Shown here piece after piece: positions 28,777 through 38,045 of a DNA stretch of 64,000 nt; position 1 is the stretch's first letter; each line of letters starts with the position of its first letter. A program made the translations under genes and the position numbers. Origin of the DNA: Xanthomonas hydrangeae. GTDB taxonomy: Bacteria; Pseudomonadota; Gammaproteobacteria; Xanthomonadales; Xanthomonadaceae. The stretch spans positions 620,001-684,000 of the forward strand of contig LR990730.1 in the NCBI GenBank assembly GCA_905142475.1, written 5' to 3'. The notes below the pieces were generated by a model. The model was not told the DNA's origin and made no database searches. It worked only from the letters and a program-made list of their open reading frames with translations.

Positions 28777-28810
28777 AACGACAGACGCAACCGCCGTTGC
28801 GTCTGTCGTT
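28777..28810. terminator. Bidirectional intrinsic terminator between xopF1 and the large effector candidate
   Basis: A perfect 15-bp inverted repeat (AACGACAGACGCAAC) around a CGCC loop, with a short T run on the plus strand. It separates convergent genes. Confidence 0.85.
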
Positions 28811-28844
28811 TGTTGGCGGTCCCGGGGCCAGCCCGGTGCGCGGC

Positions 28845-31800
28845 TTACGTGCGCGCAGTGGGTGCGGAACGGGGCGATACGGCGCGCGGCACCGCTTCGT
28901 ACGCTGGCCATTGACCGACCGTGCGCATGGCCTCGGCGATGCGGTTGCGCTGGCGCTTGACGATGAAGTCCACACCACGTTCTTCGGTCAGTTTTGCCTT
29001 CTCGCGGACCAGCAGCAACGTCGGCTCCCACACGGCGGGATACTGCAGCAACGCGTCGAAGGCGGTGCGCTCGGCGAGTGCACCTGTGTCGTCACCAGCG
29101 TCCTGCGCCACCAGTGCAACTGCGCGGTGCACGTCCAGCAGCGGCGCAGCTTCGCTGCGCAACGCCTCGTCGGCGAACAGCGCAGCCAGCGCGTTGCCAT
29201 CGGCAAAGCGCCCGGCCTGCTGCATGAAATGCTCCAGTTGCAACTCTGCCAGCACCGGCTGCAAGGTCTGGTCGACATCGTTGCCCAGCTTGACCATGCC
29301 GTAGTCGGCCCAGCGCTCCCACTGGGTGCGGACCAGGCGCTCGAACGCTGCGAACTGCGCGAAGTCGGTTGCGCGGTCGCTGCGGACCGGATCGATTTCA
29401 CCACCGAACTGGAACAGCGTGCAGAACGCGGTGGCCACGTCCGCGCTCACCTCGGCGACATAGCCGGCATCGATCGCCGAGAGCGTGGTGCTGGCCGCAG
29501 GCGTCACCGATGCGCCTGCGTGTCGATGCTGGGCAAGCGCCAGTTGTACGCCGGCCGTCAGGCGTGCGGCCGCTTCCACCCGGCGTGCAGCGGTTGCGTC
29601 GCAGTAGTGCGTGGTCATGTAGCCGGCCACGGTCGTCGATGTCCAGCCGAGGTCCTGGCGCGATTTGACGCCGAGCCCCAGCGCACCGCCCGCACGGCGG
29701 CCATGCGCATCGCCTGCACGCAGGCCGGCGCTGACGCTGGCGCTGCATTCAGTGCCCTGGCTGACGCGTGCGGCCTGGTCGATCAGCCCGACGCTGGCGT
29801 CCGGATGCTCGGCCAGCAACGCATGCATCCAGTCCGCGCCGGGGGGCTCTGCTGAGGGATCGGGCGTTGCGCGGCGTACCAGATGCTCCAGCATGCGCAA
29901 AAATGCCTGCAGCAGCTCCGGCTCGCGGCCCTTGCCCAGCCGGGGGATACGGATCTGCAGGCCGTCTTCCACGCCGGTCTCGCGCCGATAGCGCCAGTCC
30001 ACGGCGGCCGACACGCCGGCTGCCGCGTAGTCGCTGTCCACATCGATGCCATAGCCGACAGTCAGGCCCGCACCAAGCTGGCGCTGCGTCGCGGATTGGC
30101 GGCTGATCTGCAGGTACAGGCCGGTACGTCCCATGTAGAACTCCAGCGAGGCATCGCGATTGCACTGGATGCTGGCGATCAGTCGCGTGCCCAGGCCGAA
30201 CGCAGACCCCGCAATCGCAGCTGCCGCCGAAAGCGGTGCGAGATTGACGCCCCAGGTCTGTTGGCAGGTCATCCGCCAGCGGTCGCGCCATTCCAGGTGC
30301 GAGAGCATGTCGCGCAGCAGGTCCAGCAATGCCTCGGGGTGGGTCAGGGCGCCGGCACCGGTCTGCTTGATCAACTGCAAGGTCTTGTCGACGGCGGTGT
30401 CGAAATGCGCCAGGCAATCGTGTGCATGTGCGAGCCACAACGTGGCCTGTGGCGAGGGATCGCCTGCTTGCAGCTCCGCCGCTTGCTCTGCGTGCTCCGC
30501 CCGCACCGTAGACAGGCAGGTACGCAACAGATCGAACGCGGCTGGCGCGGTGCAGCGACCGCTGCGCGCCTGCTCCCAGGCACGCCGCAGTCCTTCCGGT
30601 GGCGCTGCCTGCACCGCTGCACCGCCCGGGGTTCGGGATGCCTGCGCCTGATGGTGGTTGTGCAGCGCTGCGGCCCGTTCGGCGATACGTGCAAGGGTGG
30701 CGGCATCCAAGACCACGCAGCTGCGGTCCACGTCCTCATCGACCCATTGCAGCAGCTCGGCCGCCGCCTGCCAGTGCAACTCGGCCTGCGATGGAACACT
30801 GCCCTGCGGTCGGGCCGCATGCAATGCGCCCAGGTAGCCGACCAAGGCGGCCGCGGCGTGCTCCAGGGCCAGGTTGGCGCGTCGACGCGGTGTCGGCAGT
30901 GCGGTGGCCGATGCGACCTCCAGCCCCTCCGACAAGGCATGCAGTGGATTGGGAGCGCTCGCGTGTGCACCCGCAGGATGCGGCGAGGTGGCAGTGCGCA
31001 CCGCCTCGCCGAACGCCTGCAGGTGGGCGTTTGCGCGCGCATACGCCGAATCGGGAGCACGCGACTCGTAGCCGTTGCGCAGCGCATGGTAGGCCGCACG
31101 TTCGTCGCTGCTGCAGGTGCGCAACGCATGTGCCGGGTCGGCCGCGTGCAGGGCGACACCGGCGGCGCGGCGCGCACCGCTCAGCCAGCACCGCGTGGCG
31201 GTAGCGTCCACAGGTGCGGCGCGCAGCAGCGCGTCGGCCCGCAACGCAATGCGCGCGATGTCCTGGTGGCCGGGGTCGGCGGCACGCTCGTGGCGTGCCT
31301 GGATCAGCTGGCCCAGTACCTGACGGCCGCGTGGCACACGTCCCAGGGTCTCCAGCCAATGCGTTGTCGCCGCCTCGATCGCTGCGCGGGGAATGGCGGC
31401 GTGCTCGCCGATCGTCGTGCCCGGCGGGTCCCCGGGCCGTTCCGGGTCGGCGGGGATCAGCGCACTCCAGGTGCTGTCGTGGACACGGTCGAAGGTGGCC
31501 AGCAGCAGCGCCGCGGCGTCAGCGCGGTTGTCGCCGAGCACACCGGCCACTGCCGAGCGCAGCGCGCCGAGCGCGATGGCCACGATCCCCGCAGCAGGCA
31601 CGGCCTGGTCTGCGAAGCGCGTGGTGGACAGCCCGCTCGCCCAGGTCGACAGGCGGTTGCGCAATGCGGTGGCAGCAGCGGCATCGGTTGCGCTGGAGGC
31701 GGTCTGCGCGATCTGCGCGGCAATCAGTGCGTCCGACGCGGCCCGCAGCGCCTGGCTGGCGCGCAGATCGTCGGCCGCTGCGCGGTCAACCTCCTCCTTG

Positions 31801-32807
31801 AGCGATTGCGTGAGATCGGCCAGCGCCGGCAGCAGTGCACGCAACGCGTCGGCGCGCGTAGCGGTCTCGAACAGGTCGCCCGCCACGATGTGTGCAGACT
31901 GCAGCGCTTGCGCCAATGTGCTGTCGAGACTGGCGGCGCGCACTTCCAGGCGCTGCAGCAAGGCCTGTTGTTTCTCCCGCAGGGCGGACAGATGGTGCGC
32001 GTGCTGGTGCTGCTTGCGGATACGCTCCAGCTCGGCTTCGTGCTTGAGCAGGTCACGCAAGCGCGCTCGACGCTCGTTTGCAGCAGGCGCAGGCATGGCC
32101 GTGAGCTGGTCCAGTTGCAGCTGCAGCTGTTGCTCGGTGCGCGCCAGGCGCTCGCTGCAACTGGCGATGTGCTTGCGGAGCAACGCATTCCAGGTGGCCA
32201 GCACCTGCTGGCGTTTGCGGGTGTCGTTGGCACGGTCGGCCAGGCGCGGTGCGCGTCTGGCATGCAAGCTTGTGTCCCGCTCCAGGCGATCGATGTGCAG
32301 CAGCACCAGGCGCTCCAGCGCTGCGGCCTTGCGCACGGCGATCCGGGCGTCGCTTAGCCGCTGCGAGGCGGAGAATGTCGCTGTCTGCAAAGGAGCGAGT
32401 GTGTGCCAGTCGCCCGGTTCCGACCGAGCGGGCGGTGCAGGCTGCGCAGACGTGCCCTGGTAGCGCAGCAGGCGCGTATGGTCTGGTGTGGGTGGCCGGG
32501 CGATGCCCACCGCCGTGCCGGCGAGCCGGGCGAGCTTCTGCAACGACTTCCGCACGCCGCGCAGCCTGCCTGTCTTGCGTGGGGCAGGCGTGTCACGTCC
32601 GGTGTCGGCTGCAGCCGCGGTGTAGCGATGCACCCGTGCGGCCACATCCAGTTCTGCGGCGCGTGCTTCGGCCTCGGCCGCTGGCCCATCCAGTTGATGC
32701 AGTCGGTGATGGGCCTGCTTGTGCGGCGACGGCGTGCCCGCATGCGCCGCGCCATGGCTGTTGCCAGGCAGCCCGAATGTCAGGGTGGAAGGGCGGATAC
32801 GGGTCAC
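28845..32807 (-). CDS. Very large candidate T3 effector (1320 aa), AvrE/HopR1-like C-terminal features (tentative)
   Basis: 1320 residues from a GTG at 32807, chosen because GAGGTG sits 6 bases upstream; an ATG at 32879 in the same frame lacks a ribosome site. No signal peptide. A basic Ser/Thr/His/Pro-rich N-terminus (1-130) fits a T3S signal, followed by a long helical/coiled-coil part rich in Ala, Arg, Gln and Leu (about 170-480). The last 400 residues contain alternating strand-like segments (GLTVGYGIDV, AGVSAAVDWRYRRE, GLQIRIPRL, ASVSAGLRAG) reminiscent of the predicted beta-barrel of AvrE/HopR1/XopAM effectors, though the protein is shorter. It lies directly downstream of hrpW in the hpaB orientation. 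The effector role is inferred; homology needs a profile search. Confidence 0.65.
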   Translation of the reverse strand: MTRIRPSTLTFGLPGNSHGAAHAGTPSPHKQAHHRLHQLDGPAAEAEARAAELDVAARVHRYTAAAADTGRDTPAPRKTGRLRGVRKSLQKLARLAGTAVGIARPPTPDHTRLLRYQGTSAQPAPPARSEPGDWHTLAPLQTATFSASQRLSDARIAVRKAAALERLVLLHIDRLERDTSLHARRAPRLADRANDTRKRQQVLATWNALLRKHIASCSERLARTEQQLQLQLDQLTAMPAPAANERRARLRDLLKHEAELERIRKQHQHAHHLSALREKQQALLQRLEVRAASLDSTLAQALQSAHIVAGDLFETATRADALRALLPALADLTQSLKEEVDRAAADDLRASQALRAASDALIAAQIAQTASSATDAAAATALRNRLSTWASGLSTTRFADQAVPAAGIVAIALGALRSAVAGVLGDNRADAAALLLATFDRVHDSTWSALIPADPERPGDPPGTTIGEHAAIPRAAIEAATTHWLETLGRVPRGRQVLGQLIQARHERAADPGHQDIARIALRADALLRAAPVDATATRCWLSGARRAAGVALHAADPAHALRTCSSDERAAYHALRNGYESRAPDSAYARANAHLQAFGEAVRTATSPHPAGAHASAPNPLHALSEGLEVASATALPTPRRRANLALEHAAAALVGYLGALHAARPQGSVPSQAELHWQAAAELLQWVDEDVDRSCVVLDAATLARIAERAAALHNHHQAQASRTPGGAAVQAAPPEGLRRAWEQARSGRCTAPAAFDLLRTCLSTVRAEHAEQAAELQAGDPSPQATLWLAHAHDCLAHFDTAVDKTLQLIKQTGAGALTHPEALLDLLRDMLSHLEWRDRWRMTCQQTWGVNLAPLSAAAAIAGSAFGLGTRLIASIQCNRDASLEFYMGRTGLYLQISRQSATQRQLGAGLTVGYGIDVDSDYAAAGVSAAVDWRYRRETGVEDGLQIRIPRLGKGREPELLQAFLRMLEHLVRRATPDPSAEPPGADWMHALLAEHPDASVGLIDQAARVSQGTECSASVSAGLRAGDAHGRRAGGALGLGVKSRQDLGWTSTTVAGYMTTHYCDATAARRVEAAARLTAGVQLALAQHRHAGASVTPAASTTLSAIDAGYVAEVSADVATAFCTLFQFGGEIDPVRSDRATDFAQFAAFERLVRTQWERWADYGMVKLGNDVDQTLQPVLAELQLEHFMQQAGRFADGNALAALFADEALRSEAAPLLDVHRAVALVAQDAGDDTGALAERTAFDALLQYPAVWEPTLLLVREKAKLTEERGVDFIVKRQRNRIAEAMRTVGQWPAYEAVPRAVSPRSAPTART

Positions 32808-32921
32808 GCTCGACACCTCGCAGGTAGACCTCGACACCACCGGGCGCCGATACCCGGCAGATGCGTCAATGCAGTGCATCTGCCGGGCGCGATCGACGCA
32901 CAGCGACGGTGCAGGGTGCGA

Positions 32922-34055
32922 TCAGCCGCTGTAGGCCTTATGGCCGATGCGTGTCGCGCCGATGGCCTGGGACGCGTTGGGGGCAATCACCTCGTTGGGC
33001 GCATCGGTCTTCAGGTTTGCCAGCTTCACCGTCGCGCCGGGCGCGTCGGTGCGGAACACCGCTTCCTTGACCTGATTGAACTCGCAGTTTTCGACCTGAA
33101 GGCTCGTGTCGATATCGGCATCCCCACCATTGGTGCGGAAGACCTTGCCGGCACCCTCGACGGTGTCACCCGACATCACCACGTCGGCAGCACCGTTGTC
33201 CTGCACGACCTTGTCTGCGGCATTCTTGAACGTGCAATTGATGATCTCGACCTTCGGCCGGCCGCTGACCTCAGCGCTACACCCTGCAATTCGCGCATCA
33301 TGCTCGCGGTTGCCCTGGCCATCGATGGTGACCGCATCCTCGCTGACGTCTTCGTTGACGCAGTTGACCATCTTGCCGCTACCCATGAAATGCACGCCGT
33401 CGCCGCCGCCCGTCATCTTGACGTTGCAGAGGCTGCCGCCGTCCTCGACGATGAACAGCGCTAGCTGGTGCTCGTCCTGATCGCCTTTGCCCAGGCAAGG
33501 GCCGCCGACGTATAGCTGGTTCTTGCCGTCGAACACCTCGCCCTTGTGCACCACGATGGTCTTGTTCTGTATGCCGGGGGGGGCGGTGACGACCTTGCCG
33601 GGAGGCAGGGGCGCTTGTGTGCCGGTCGGGCCTGGCGTGCCGTGAGCACCGTCGGTGGGCGTGGGTGTGGGCGTCGCCGAGTGACCCGGGTTGGTGGGAG
33701 ATGCGCCGTTGCCGGTTCCCGTTCCTGTGCCGGATGTGTTGCTGCCGTTGCCACCGTTGTTGTTGTTGCCATTGCCATTGCCATTGCCATTGCCGGCACC
33801 GCTGCCGTGTTGCCCGCCGGGGTTGGTGGAACACGGCGGGTTCGATGGCGGCATAGAGGGTGTCGGATTGGGGTTGGTCGGTGGCTGGCCGTCACTGGTT
33901 GGCTGATCCTGTGACTGCAGCATGTCGCTGAGCATGCGTTGCATGCAGTACGCCAGCATGCTCATGATCACTGCAGTCAAGACCTGCTGTTGCGAAATGG
34001 AGAATGAGGACGGCTGTAAGCTCGCGGTGGTATGTGAGGGGATGGCGAGATTCAT
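32922..34055 (-). CDS. hrpW: Harpin HrpW with pectate lyase (PL3) domain
   Basis: 377 residues. An N-terminal harpin-like segment (about 1-55, Gln/Ser/Met-rich, no Cys until the end) is followed by a Gly/Asn/Thr/Pro linker (about 60-160) with GNGNGN and TPTPTP runs. A C-terminal pectate lyase class III domain (about 170-377) shows GDGVHFMGSG, SEDAVTIDGQG, DKVVQDNG and GKVFRTNGG. HrpW proteins are T3-secreted and bind pectate to help the pilus cross the cell wall. ATG 34055 has AAGGA upstream. In X. citri hrpW lies outside the hrp cluster; here it sits between hpaB and the large candidate effector. Confidence 0.9.
   Translation of the reverse strand: MNLAIPSHTTASLQPSSFSISQQQVLTAVIMSMLAYCMQRMLSDMLQSQDQPTSDGQPPTNPNPTPSMPPSNPPCSTNPGGQHGSGAGNGNGNGNGNNNNGGNGSNTSGTGTGTGNGASPTNPGHSATPTPTPTDGAHGTPGPTGTQAPLPPGKVVTAPPGIQNKTIVVHKGEVFDGKNQLYVGGPCLGKGDQDEHQLALFIVEDGGSLCNVKMTGGGDGVHFMGSGKMVNCVNEDVSEDAVTIDGQGNREHDARIAGCSAEVSGRPKVEIINCTFKNAADKVVQDNGAADVVMSGDTVEGAGKVFRTNGGDADIDTSLQVENCEFNQVKEAVFRTDAPGATVKLANLKTDAPNEVIAPNASQAIGATRIGHKAYSG
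33771..33794. repeat. Hexamer repeat (ATTGCC)4 inside hrpW
   Basis: Four exact copies of ATTGCC, preceded by GTTGCC and GTTGTT units. It encodes the Gly-Asn run of the HrpW linker on the minus strand. Unit length is a multiple of three, so copy-number change would alter linker length without a frameshift. Confidence 0.85.
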
Positions 34056-34229
34056 TGGCGAGTGTCCTTGCAAGATAATGAATGGCGGACGAAATCCTGC
34101 GGTAGGAAATAACCGCGCGACAGCGTAGCGATGCGATACAGCGCAACGGATGCGCAAGGCTCCGGCAGCGTGCTGTGGCGTCGTACATGTCTGGCTAAAA
34201 CGATCAGCATGCAGGCAAAGCCGAGCACC

Positions 34230-34712
34230 TCACGCGCGTAGCCATAGATAGTTTCCCGTTGCGATTCCTTCGAACATTTCGTCGTGTGCAATGAAAATAT
34301 TGTTGTTCCAGTAACGGCCATGCTCGGCGTAGTGGGCGAGCAGATCGCAGATCCACGCGCCATCGACGTCATCGTCCAGCGGGACGCGCACGATCAGAAC
34401 GATCACGCCGGCATCGTTCAATCCGAGTTGCGCCTGATCCTGCGCGTACACCGACAGGTTGGCTTCCAGCAACAGCCGGAACACCGTCAGGGTCCGTCCC
34501 GCAGGAGCAAGGCCGTAGGAGATGCGTAAGTAGAGCGCTTCTTCCTCCGGCGCTTGCTGTGCTTCATCGTCGGCCTGGGCTGCGGGCATGTGCAGATAGA
34601 CTTCAAACCCGTCCACCCACAGCACGCGTTTGCTGAGCACCGTCTGCACATCCGGCAGGTCCAGTGCTTCGCACATCTGTAGAACGATCGCTTCGAATCG
34701 GGTAATGCTCAT
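34230..34712 (-). CDS. hpaB: General T3S exit chaperone HpaB
   Basis: 160 residues, acidic, matching HpaB (about 156 aa). HpaB binds many effectors and brings them to the HrcN ATPase; hpaB mutants lose effector translocation. The start MSITRFEAIVLQM at 34712 is preferred; an upstream in-frame codon would add ten unconserved residues. It ends with HDEMFEGIATGNYLWLRA. It follows hrpE by 55 bp on the same strand and precedes hrpW by 174 bp. Confidence 0.93.
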   Translation of the reverse strand: MSITRFEAIVLQMCEALDLPDVQTVLSKRVLWVDGFEVYLHMPAAQADDEAQQAPEEEALYLRISYGLAPAGRTLTVFRLLLEANLSVYAQDQAQLGLNDAGVIVLIVRVPLDDDVDGAWICDLLAHYAEHGRYWNNNIFIAHDEMFEGIATGNYLWLRA

Positions 34713-34767
34713 CTGTCGTACGACATGCGCAGGGCCATACACCGGCCCTGCGTCATGTCAGGGCCCA

Positions 34768-35040
34768 TTACTGGCCAACGAGCTGCTTCGCGTTGTCGCC
34801 TGCCTTGCCGATGAATTTGTTGAGCGCGACGTTGAAGTCAAGTTCGTTCTTCTTCGCGGTCAGGTAGTCGTTCATACGCTCCTGTGCTGCGGCTGATTTG
34901 CCAATGCCACCCATCAGACTATCCATCTGATTGTCCGAGGTCTGAGTGGCAGTGTGATTGTCAAATCTGCTTGAAAGGTCTGATCCAAGCAGATCCCCGC
35001 CCTGGCCCAATCGCGGCCCTATCGATTGTAAAAGTGACAT
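34768..35040 (-). CDS. hrpE: Hrp pilin HrpE
   Basis: 90 residues, close to the 93 of known HrpE, the major subunit of the extracellular Hrp pilus. No signal peptide; the N-terminus is Ser/Gly/Leu-rich, and the C-terminal helix (about 50-90, ERMNDYLTAKKNELDFNVAL) fits the coiled-coil polymerisation region. AAGGAG lies 8 bases before the ATG. In other species hrpE has its own PIP box; none of canonical form is visible in the 86 bp gap here. Confidence 0.93.
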   Translation of the reverse strand: MSLLQSIGPRLGQGGDLLGSDLSSRFDNHTATQTSDNQMDSLMGGIGKSAAAQERMNDYLTAKKNELDFNVALNKFIGKAGDNAKQLVGQ

Positions 35041-35126
35041 ACAAAATACTCCTTAGCTGAAGAGACGTAACGTGGAGCGCTTGTCGGCGCGTTTTGCTTG
35101 GCCAACGTGGCCAAGGAACTCGATGA

Positions 35127-35369
35127 TCAGGGCATGCTGGCGATGTGCGCGACGATGTTGCGTGCGGCGTTGATGCCATCGTGCAAGACGGAAAAGTCGT
35201 TGCGCGCCGTCTGATCGCTCGCTGCGGACCAGTGCGTACGGATGTGCTGCGCTGTCGCATGCAAGGCTGCCTCGATGTTGCGCAGGCGCTCGCCGGAGAC
35301 ATCCAGCGACTTGGTCTGCAAGATCTTGTTCATATCCTGGGTAACCGTATCGGTCATGGCATCGAACAT
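35127..35369 (-). CDS. hrpD6: Hrp protein HrpD6
   Basis: 80 residues, all helical, hydrophilic, the size of HrpD6. In X. oryzae HrpD6 is needed for secretion and pathogenicity and affects hrp gene expression; it is a xanthomonad-type hrp component. It lies between hrcD (11 bp) and hrpE as in other Xanthomonas clusters. Confidence 0.9.
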   Translation of the reverse strand: MFDAMTDTVTQDMNKILQTKSLDVSGERLRNIEAALHATAQHIRTHWSAASDQTARNDFSVLHDGINAARNIVAHIASMP

Positions 35370-35379
35370 GGTGCGGTTC

Positions 35380-36327
35380 TCATGGCGCCGCTTGCTGCGG
35401 CAGGGAAGTCAGGTGTTTGGTGCCGTCCGGGGTCTCGACATAATGCAACCCGTCGGCGAGCAGCGCGGCGTCGTAATTGGCGGGCGGTTTCACGGACGGG
35501 TCCTGTTGGGTGATGTCCACGTGCAGCTTGCGGATCTCCGGGCCAAGATCGCTGCGCAGATCGGCGATCCGCCGGATTGCACGCTCTGCGTTGTCGCTGC
35601 TGCCGGCGATGGAAAACACGCCTTGACCATCGTAGCGAACGTTCAGATCACGGTCGGCCAAGGTGTCGCGCAGGGTTGCCAGCACCTCATCCACCACCAC
35701 CACATCGACCGTGACCGCATGTTGATACCGGTGCAGTTGTACGCGCAGGCGTGCCGCATCTGCGCTGCTCGCCACCAAACCCTCGACGCGCACGCGCGTA
35801 CCGACCTGCTCCACGCGCGCTTCGCGCAAGCCCAGGCGCGTCAGCACGGACCGGACCTGGTTGAGCTGGTTGTCCTGGCTGCGCGCGGGAGCGGCATCGG
35901 AGAGAAATGCCGGTAGCAGGGAGGGCAGCAGCGCCGCCGCGGCCAGCGCTAGCATGGCGCCCACCACCGCACGCAGTGCGTTGCGCCTGGACCTGCGTGG
36001 CAAAGGGGCTGCCGGCGTCGCGGCGGGCGACAGTAGCTGCTCCAGCAGCGCAACATCGTCCGGCCAATCGGCTGCAGCGTCGCCGATGCAGAGCACCAAC
36101 GGACCAAAGCGCACCGGATGCAGCGCAACAAACGCTGTCGTCGGCAACGCTTCGCTGCGATAACGGACTTGACCATCTGCATCCACCTCGATGATGAGCG
36201 AACAATCAGGCCAATCTTCGATCCGGATTTCGGCTTGGGGATCGGCGCCTAACGTATAGCTGCCTGGCTGCAAATCTAATCGTGCGCCGGCATGGATTCC
36301 CGTCAGCACGCGAAGTTGCATGGTCAT
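35380..36327 (-). CDS. hrcD: T3S inner-membrane ring protein HrcD (SctD/HrpD5)
   Basis: 315 residues: a cytoplasmic FHA-like N-terminal domain (about 1-105), one transmembrane segment (about 126-148, AVVGAMLALAAAALL), then periplasmic ring-building BON-like domains, the layout of SctD proteins. It forms the inner-membrane ring with HrcJ. The ATG overlaps the hpaA stop, so translation is probably coupled. Confidence 0.93.
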   Translation of the reverse strand: MTMQLRVLTGIHAGARLDLQPGSYTLGADPQAEIRIEDWPDCSLIIEVDADGQVRYRSEALPTTAFVALHPVRFGPLVLCIGDAAADWPDDVALLEQLLSPAATPAAPLPRRSRRNALRAVVGAMLALAAAALLPSLLPAFLSDAAPARSQDNQLNQVRSVLTRLGLREARVEQVGTRVRVEGLVASSADAARLRVQLHRYQHAVTVDVVVVDEVLATLRDTLADRDLNVRYDGQGVFSIAGSSDNAERAIRRIADLRSDLGPEIRKLHVDITQQDPSVKPPANYDAALLADGLHYVETPDGTKHLTSLPQQAAP

Positions 36328-37139
36328 GCGCGAATCTCCTGAGCGGTCCGTTCCTGGTGCTCAATCAGCAGCGTGTTCAGACGTGTGATGGCACTGGAAC
36401 GATCAAGGCGTTTACGTGGTTTTTCCGCGTTGAGCAGCACCAACGGAAGCAGTAGATGGAAATTGCGCAGCGCTGGCGATGGCTCCGGTTGCGCCGGCAC
36501 CAGCTCCACCAGAAGCTTCCGTAACGCCTGCAGGTTTTCCGCAGAGGTGCTCGCGGTGCCGGAGCGCAGATGCTCGCGCATCAACCTCCAGACCATGGCC
36601 GTCAATTGCGCTGCGGCAGGATGGGCAATGCCGATCGCGCGCAATTCGACAAGCGCAACGGCAAGCGCGCGTCGCCTGGCCATCGGGTCGGCCGCGCGTG
36701 TCGTCGCGTAGCGGTCGAGAACGCCGTCGACACTCGCACGCACACTGTTGTCCAGGTGCACTGGCGAAGCGCTTTGCCATCTCCCCGCCTGCGGATCGTC
36801 GGCCTGCGCATTGCCGCCCTCGCCGTGCTGATCATCCTGGCGTTGTCCCTGGCCCTCTGGCTGAGCAACTGCGATGCTGACCCGGCCGCGCAGCGCCGAG
36901 ACGCGTGCCGCTTCGGCTTCTTCCAGTTCGGTGGCGTCGAGTTCGTCGTCCATGCCATCCAGCGAGCGCATGCCGCGTCGCCGCTTGCGCGGCGGGGCGG
37001 GGCGCAGACGGGGTGCATGATGTGCCGTGTCCGCCAGCGGCTGCACGCCAGCATGCGGGGCATCGGCGTGGTGGTGCGATGCGCCGGGCGCACTCGGCAG
37101 CGACGGCGGCACAGCGCCTGGCGAAATGCGCCGGATCAT
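36324..37139 (-). CDS. hpaA: T3S regulator/effector HpaA
   Basis: 271 residues. Pro/His-rich N-terminus, a basic cluster PRKRRRGMRS (about 49-59) that fits the nuclear localisation signals of HpaA, an acidic helix (DELDATELEEAEAAR), and a helical C-terminal half. HpaA is secreted and, before that, binds HpaB to control the switch from pilus assembly to effector export. ATG 37139 overlaps the hrcS stop. Confidence 0.93.
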   Translation of the reverse strand: MIRRISPGAVPPSLPSAPGASHHHADAPHAGVQPLADTAHHAPRLRPAPPRKRRRGMRSLDGMDDELDATELEEAEAARVSALRGRVSIAVAQPEGQGQRQDDQHGEGGNAQADDPQAGRWQSASPVHLDNSVRASVDGVLDRYATTRAADPMARRRALAVALVELRAIGIAHPAAAQLTAMVWRLMREHLRSGTASTSAENLQALRKLLVELVPAQPEPSPALRNFHLLLPLVLLNAEKPRKRLDRSSAITRLNTLLIEHQERTAQEIRA

Positions 37140-37396
37140 GGAAACGCCGCCTGCATCAGCGCCTGACCGAACTGCATGATCGCCGAGGCGCCCCAGGGCG
37201 CTGTGACTGCAATGGCAGCCACCACCACCACCAGCTTGAGCGCGAACGAAATCGAGGCATCCTGCAGCGACATCACTGCCTGGATGAAGGCGATCAGCAG
37301 CCCGGCCACTGCGGCCACGCCGACCACCGGCAACGACACCTTGAGGCACAGCAACAAGGCTTCGGAAGTGAATCGCACCAGATCGTCATGGTCCAT
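37136..37396 (-). CDS. hrcS: T3S export apparatus protein HrcS (SctS)
   Basis: 86 residues with two long transmembrane helices separated by a short loop (about 14-36 and 50-72), the standard SctS size and topology. It joins HrcR and HrcT in the helical export gate. It lies 4 bp after hrcR. Confidence 0.96.
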   Translation of the reverse strand: MDHDDLVRFTSEALLLCLKVSLPVVGVAAVAGLLIAFIQAVMSLQDASISFALKLVVVVAAIAVTAPWGASAIMQFGQALMQAAFP

Positions 37397-37400
37397 GGCG

Positions 37401-38045
37401 TCACCGATAACTCAGGACCAGGCCGTGGATCAGCATGGACCAGCCATCCAGCGCCACGAACAACAGCAATTTGAACGGGATGGCCACGTTGGTTGGCGTC
37501 ACCTGCGAAAGACCCATTGCCATCAACGCATTGGCCACCACCAGATCAATCACGATGAAGACCAGATACAGCAGGAATCCGATGCGGAACGCCTCGGTCA
37601 GCTCGCTCAGCGTGAACGCCGGTGCCAGCACAAGAAGGTCGTCCGGCTTGAGTGTGTCGGCCTTGTCCTTGGGCCAGATCTGCTGCGCCGAGCGCATGAA
37701 AAAGGCCTTCTCGCGCTCGCGCGTGTGCTTGAGCAGGAACTGCCGAAACGGTTCGCGGCAGGCATCGAGCAATACCACCACACGGCTGTTGTCGGCACCG
37801 GGACTGTAATTCTGCGCGGCCTTGAACGCCTCCATGCCCACCGGCGCCATCACAAAGCACGACACCAGCAACGCGACGCCGTTGAGCACCATGTTCGGCG
37901 GCACCTGCTGCACACCGATGGCATTGCGCAGCAAGCCGAGCACGACCACGATCTTGGTGTAGGAGGTGACCACCATCGCTGCGAAAGGCAGCAAGCCCAG
38001 CATGATGACCACCAGCAGCAGCGAGCCGACATCAGGCATCTGCAT
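37401..38045 (-). CDS. hrcR: T3S export apparatus protein HrcR (SctR)
   Basis: 214 residues, the usual SctR length, with four transmembrane segments. The family blocks TSYTKIVVVLGLLRNAIGVQQ and IDLVVANALMAMGLSQV are present. It is the main subunit of the export gate. The ATG at 38045 lies within the 3' end of hrcQ (14-bp overlap), so coupling with hrcQ is likely. Confidence 0.97.
   Translation of the reverse strand: MQMPDVGSLLLVVIMLGLLPFAAMVVTSYTKIVVVLGLLRNAIGVQQVPPNMVLNGVALLVSCFVMAPVGMEAFKAAQNYSPGADNSRVVVLLDACREPFRQFLLKHTREREKAFFMRSAQQIWPKDKADTLKPDDLLVLAPAFTLSELTEAFRIGFLLYLVFIVIDLVVANALMAMGLSQVTPTNVAIPFKLLLFVALDGWSMLIHGLVLSYR

Noticed and set aside
29883..32357. 824-codon plus-strand frame opposite the large effector candidate
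   Set aside because: Antisense shadow of a GC-rich gene: composition is Arg/Gln/Gly-biased, no ribosome site, and the opposite strand has better protein features and a terminator in the right place.
33571..33920. Repetitive DNA considered as a CRISPR-like or satellite array
   Set aside because: The repeats are in-frame codons of the HrpW linker, with no spacers or regular repeat unit.
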